Source: Anaerolineaceae bacterium UBA2260
Lineage (GTDB): Bacteria > Chloroflexota > Anaerolineae > Anaerolineales > Anaerolineaceae
Length of the DNA stretch: 26,031 bases
Assembly (NCBI GenBank): GCA_002347485.1
Contig: DDXM01000011.1
Span: forward strand, 1 to 26,031
Direction of reading: 5' to 3'
The position numbers and the translations under genes were made by a program. This document shows, one piece after another, positions 23,465 through 26,031 of this stretch (position 1 is its first letter; every line of letters begins with the position of its first letter). The notes beneath the pieces are model-generated. The model did not search any database. It was not told the DNA's origin and saw only the letters and a list, made by a program, of their open reading frames with translations.

Positions 23465-26031
<2,567 letters not shown>

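Overview
The window looks like a chromosome segment of an uncultured member of the Chloroflexota, probably Anaerolineae. The best clue is the lipoprotein at 11043-11711: a Thr/Pro-rich linker built on TPT/NTPEPTAT-like units followed by an NBR1-type Ig-like domain, a combination common in that class. A very large thioester alpha-2-macroglobulin lipoprotein fits. The taxonomic call is an inference; there is no rRNA here.

Left part (1-9383, all minus strand): a complete type I-E CRISPR-Cas operon. Read 5'->3' on the minus strand it runs HTH-WYL regulator, cas3, cse1 (cas8e), cse2 (cas11), cas7e, cas5e, cas6e, cas1, cas2, then the first repeat of an array that leaves the window at base 1. Genes overlap or are 1-22 nt apart and most have a clear Shine-Dalgarno sequence. 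All adaptation, crRNA-processing, Cascade and Cas3 nuclease-helicase parts are present with recognisable catalytic residues. The regulator is the first gene and overlaps cas3, which suggests an autoregulated operon.

Middle (9384-11042): a regulatory stretch with several palindromes and a tandem direct repeat, a tRNA-Arg(TCG) gene on the plus strand, proC on the minus strand, and a second palindrome-rich intergenic region. Two palindrome types, an ATCACA/TGTGAT dyad and a GGGGT(T/A)A..TAACCCC-like dyad, occur once on each side of the tRNA-proC block. This is the most intriguing unexplained pattern in the window.

Right part (11043-26031): a minus-strand lipoprotein; a UDP-glucose 6-dehydrogenase that resembles the animal enzyme; a type I glutamine synthetase with Phe at the usual adenylylation Tyr position; a 2036-residue alpha-2-macroglobulin lipoprotein convergent with glnA across a bidirectional terminator; an IS1634-like insertion sequence whose transposase frame is broken; and clpB, cut by the window end a few residues short of the family's usual length. 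These are mostly housekeeping or envelope genes, and I see no operon linking them.

I found no clearly new multi-gene defence or biosynthetic system. The notable items are the regulator-led CRISPR operon with almost no separate leader, and the paired palindromes.
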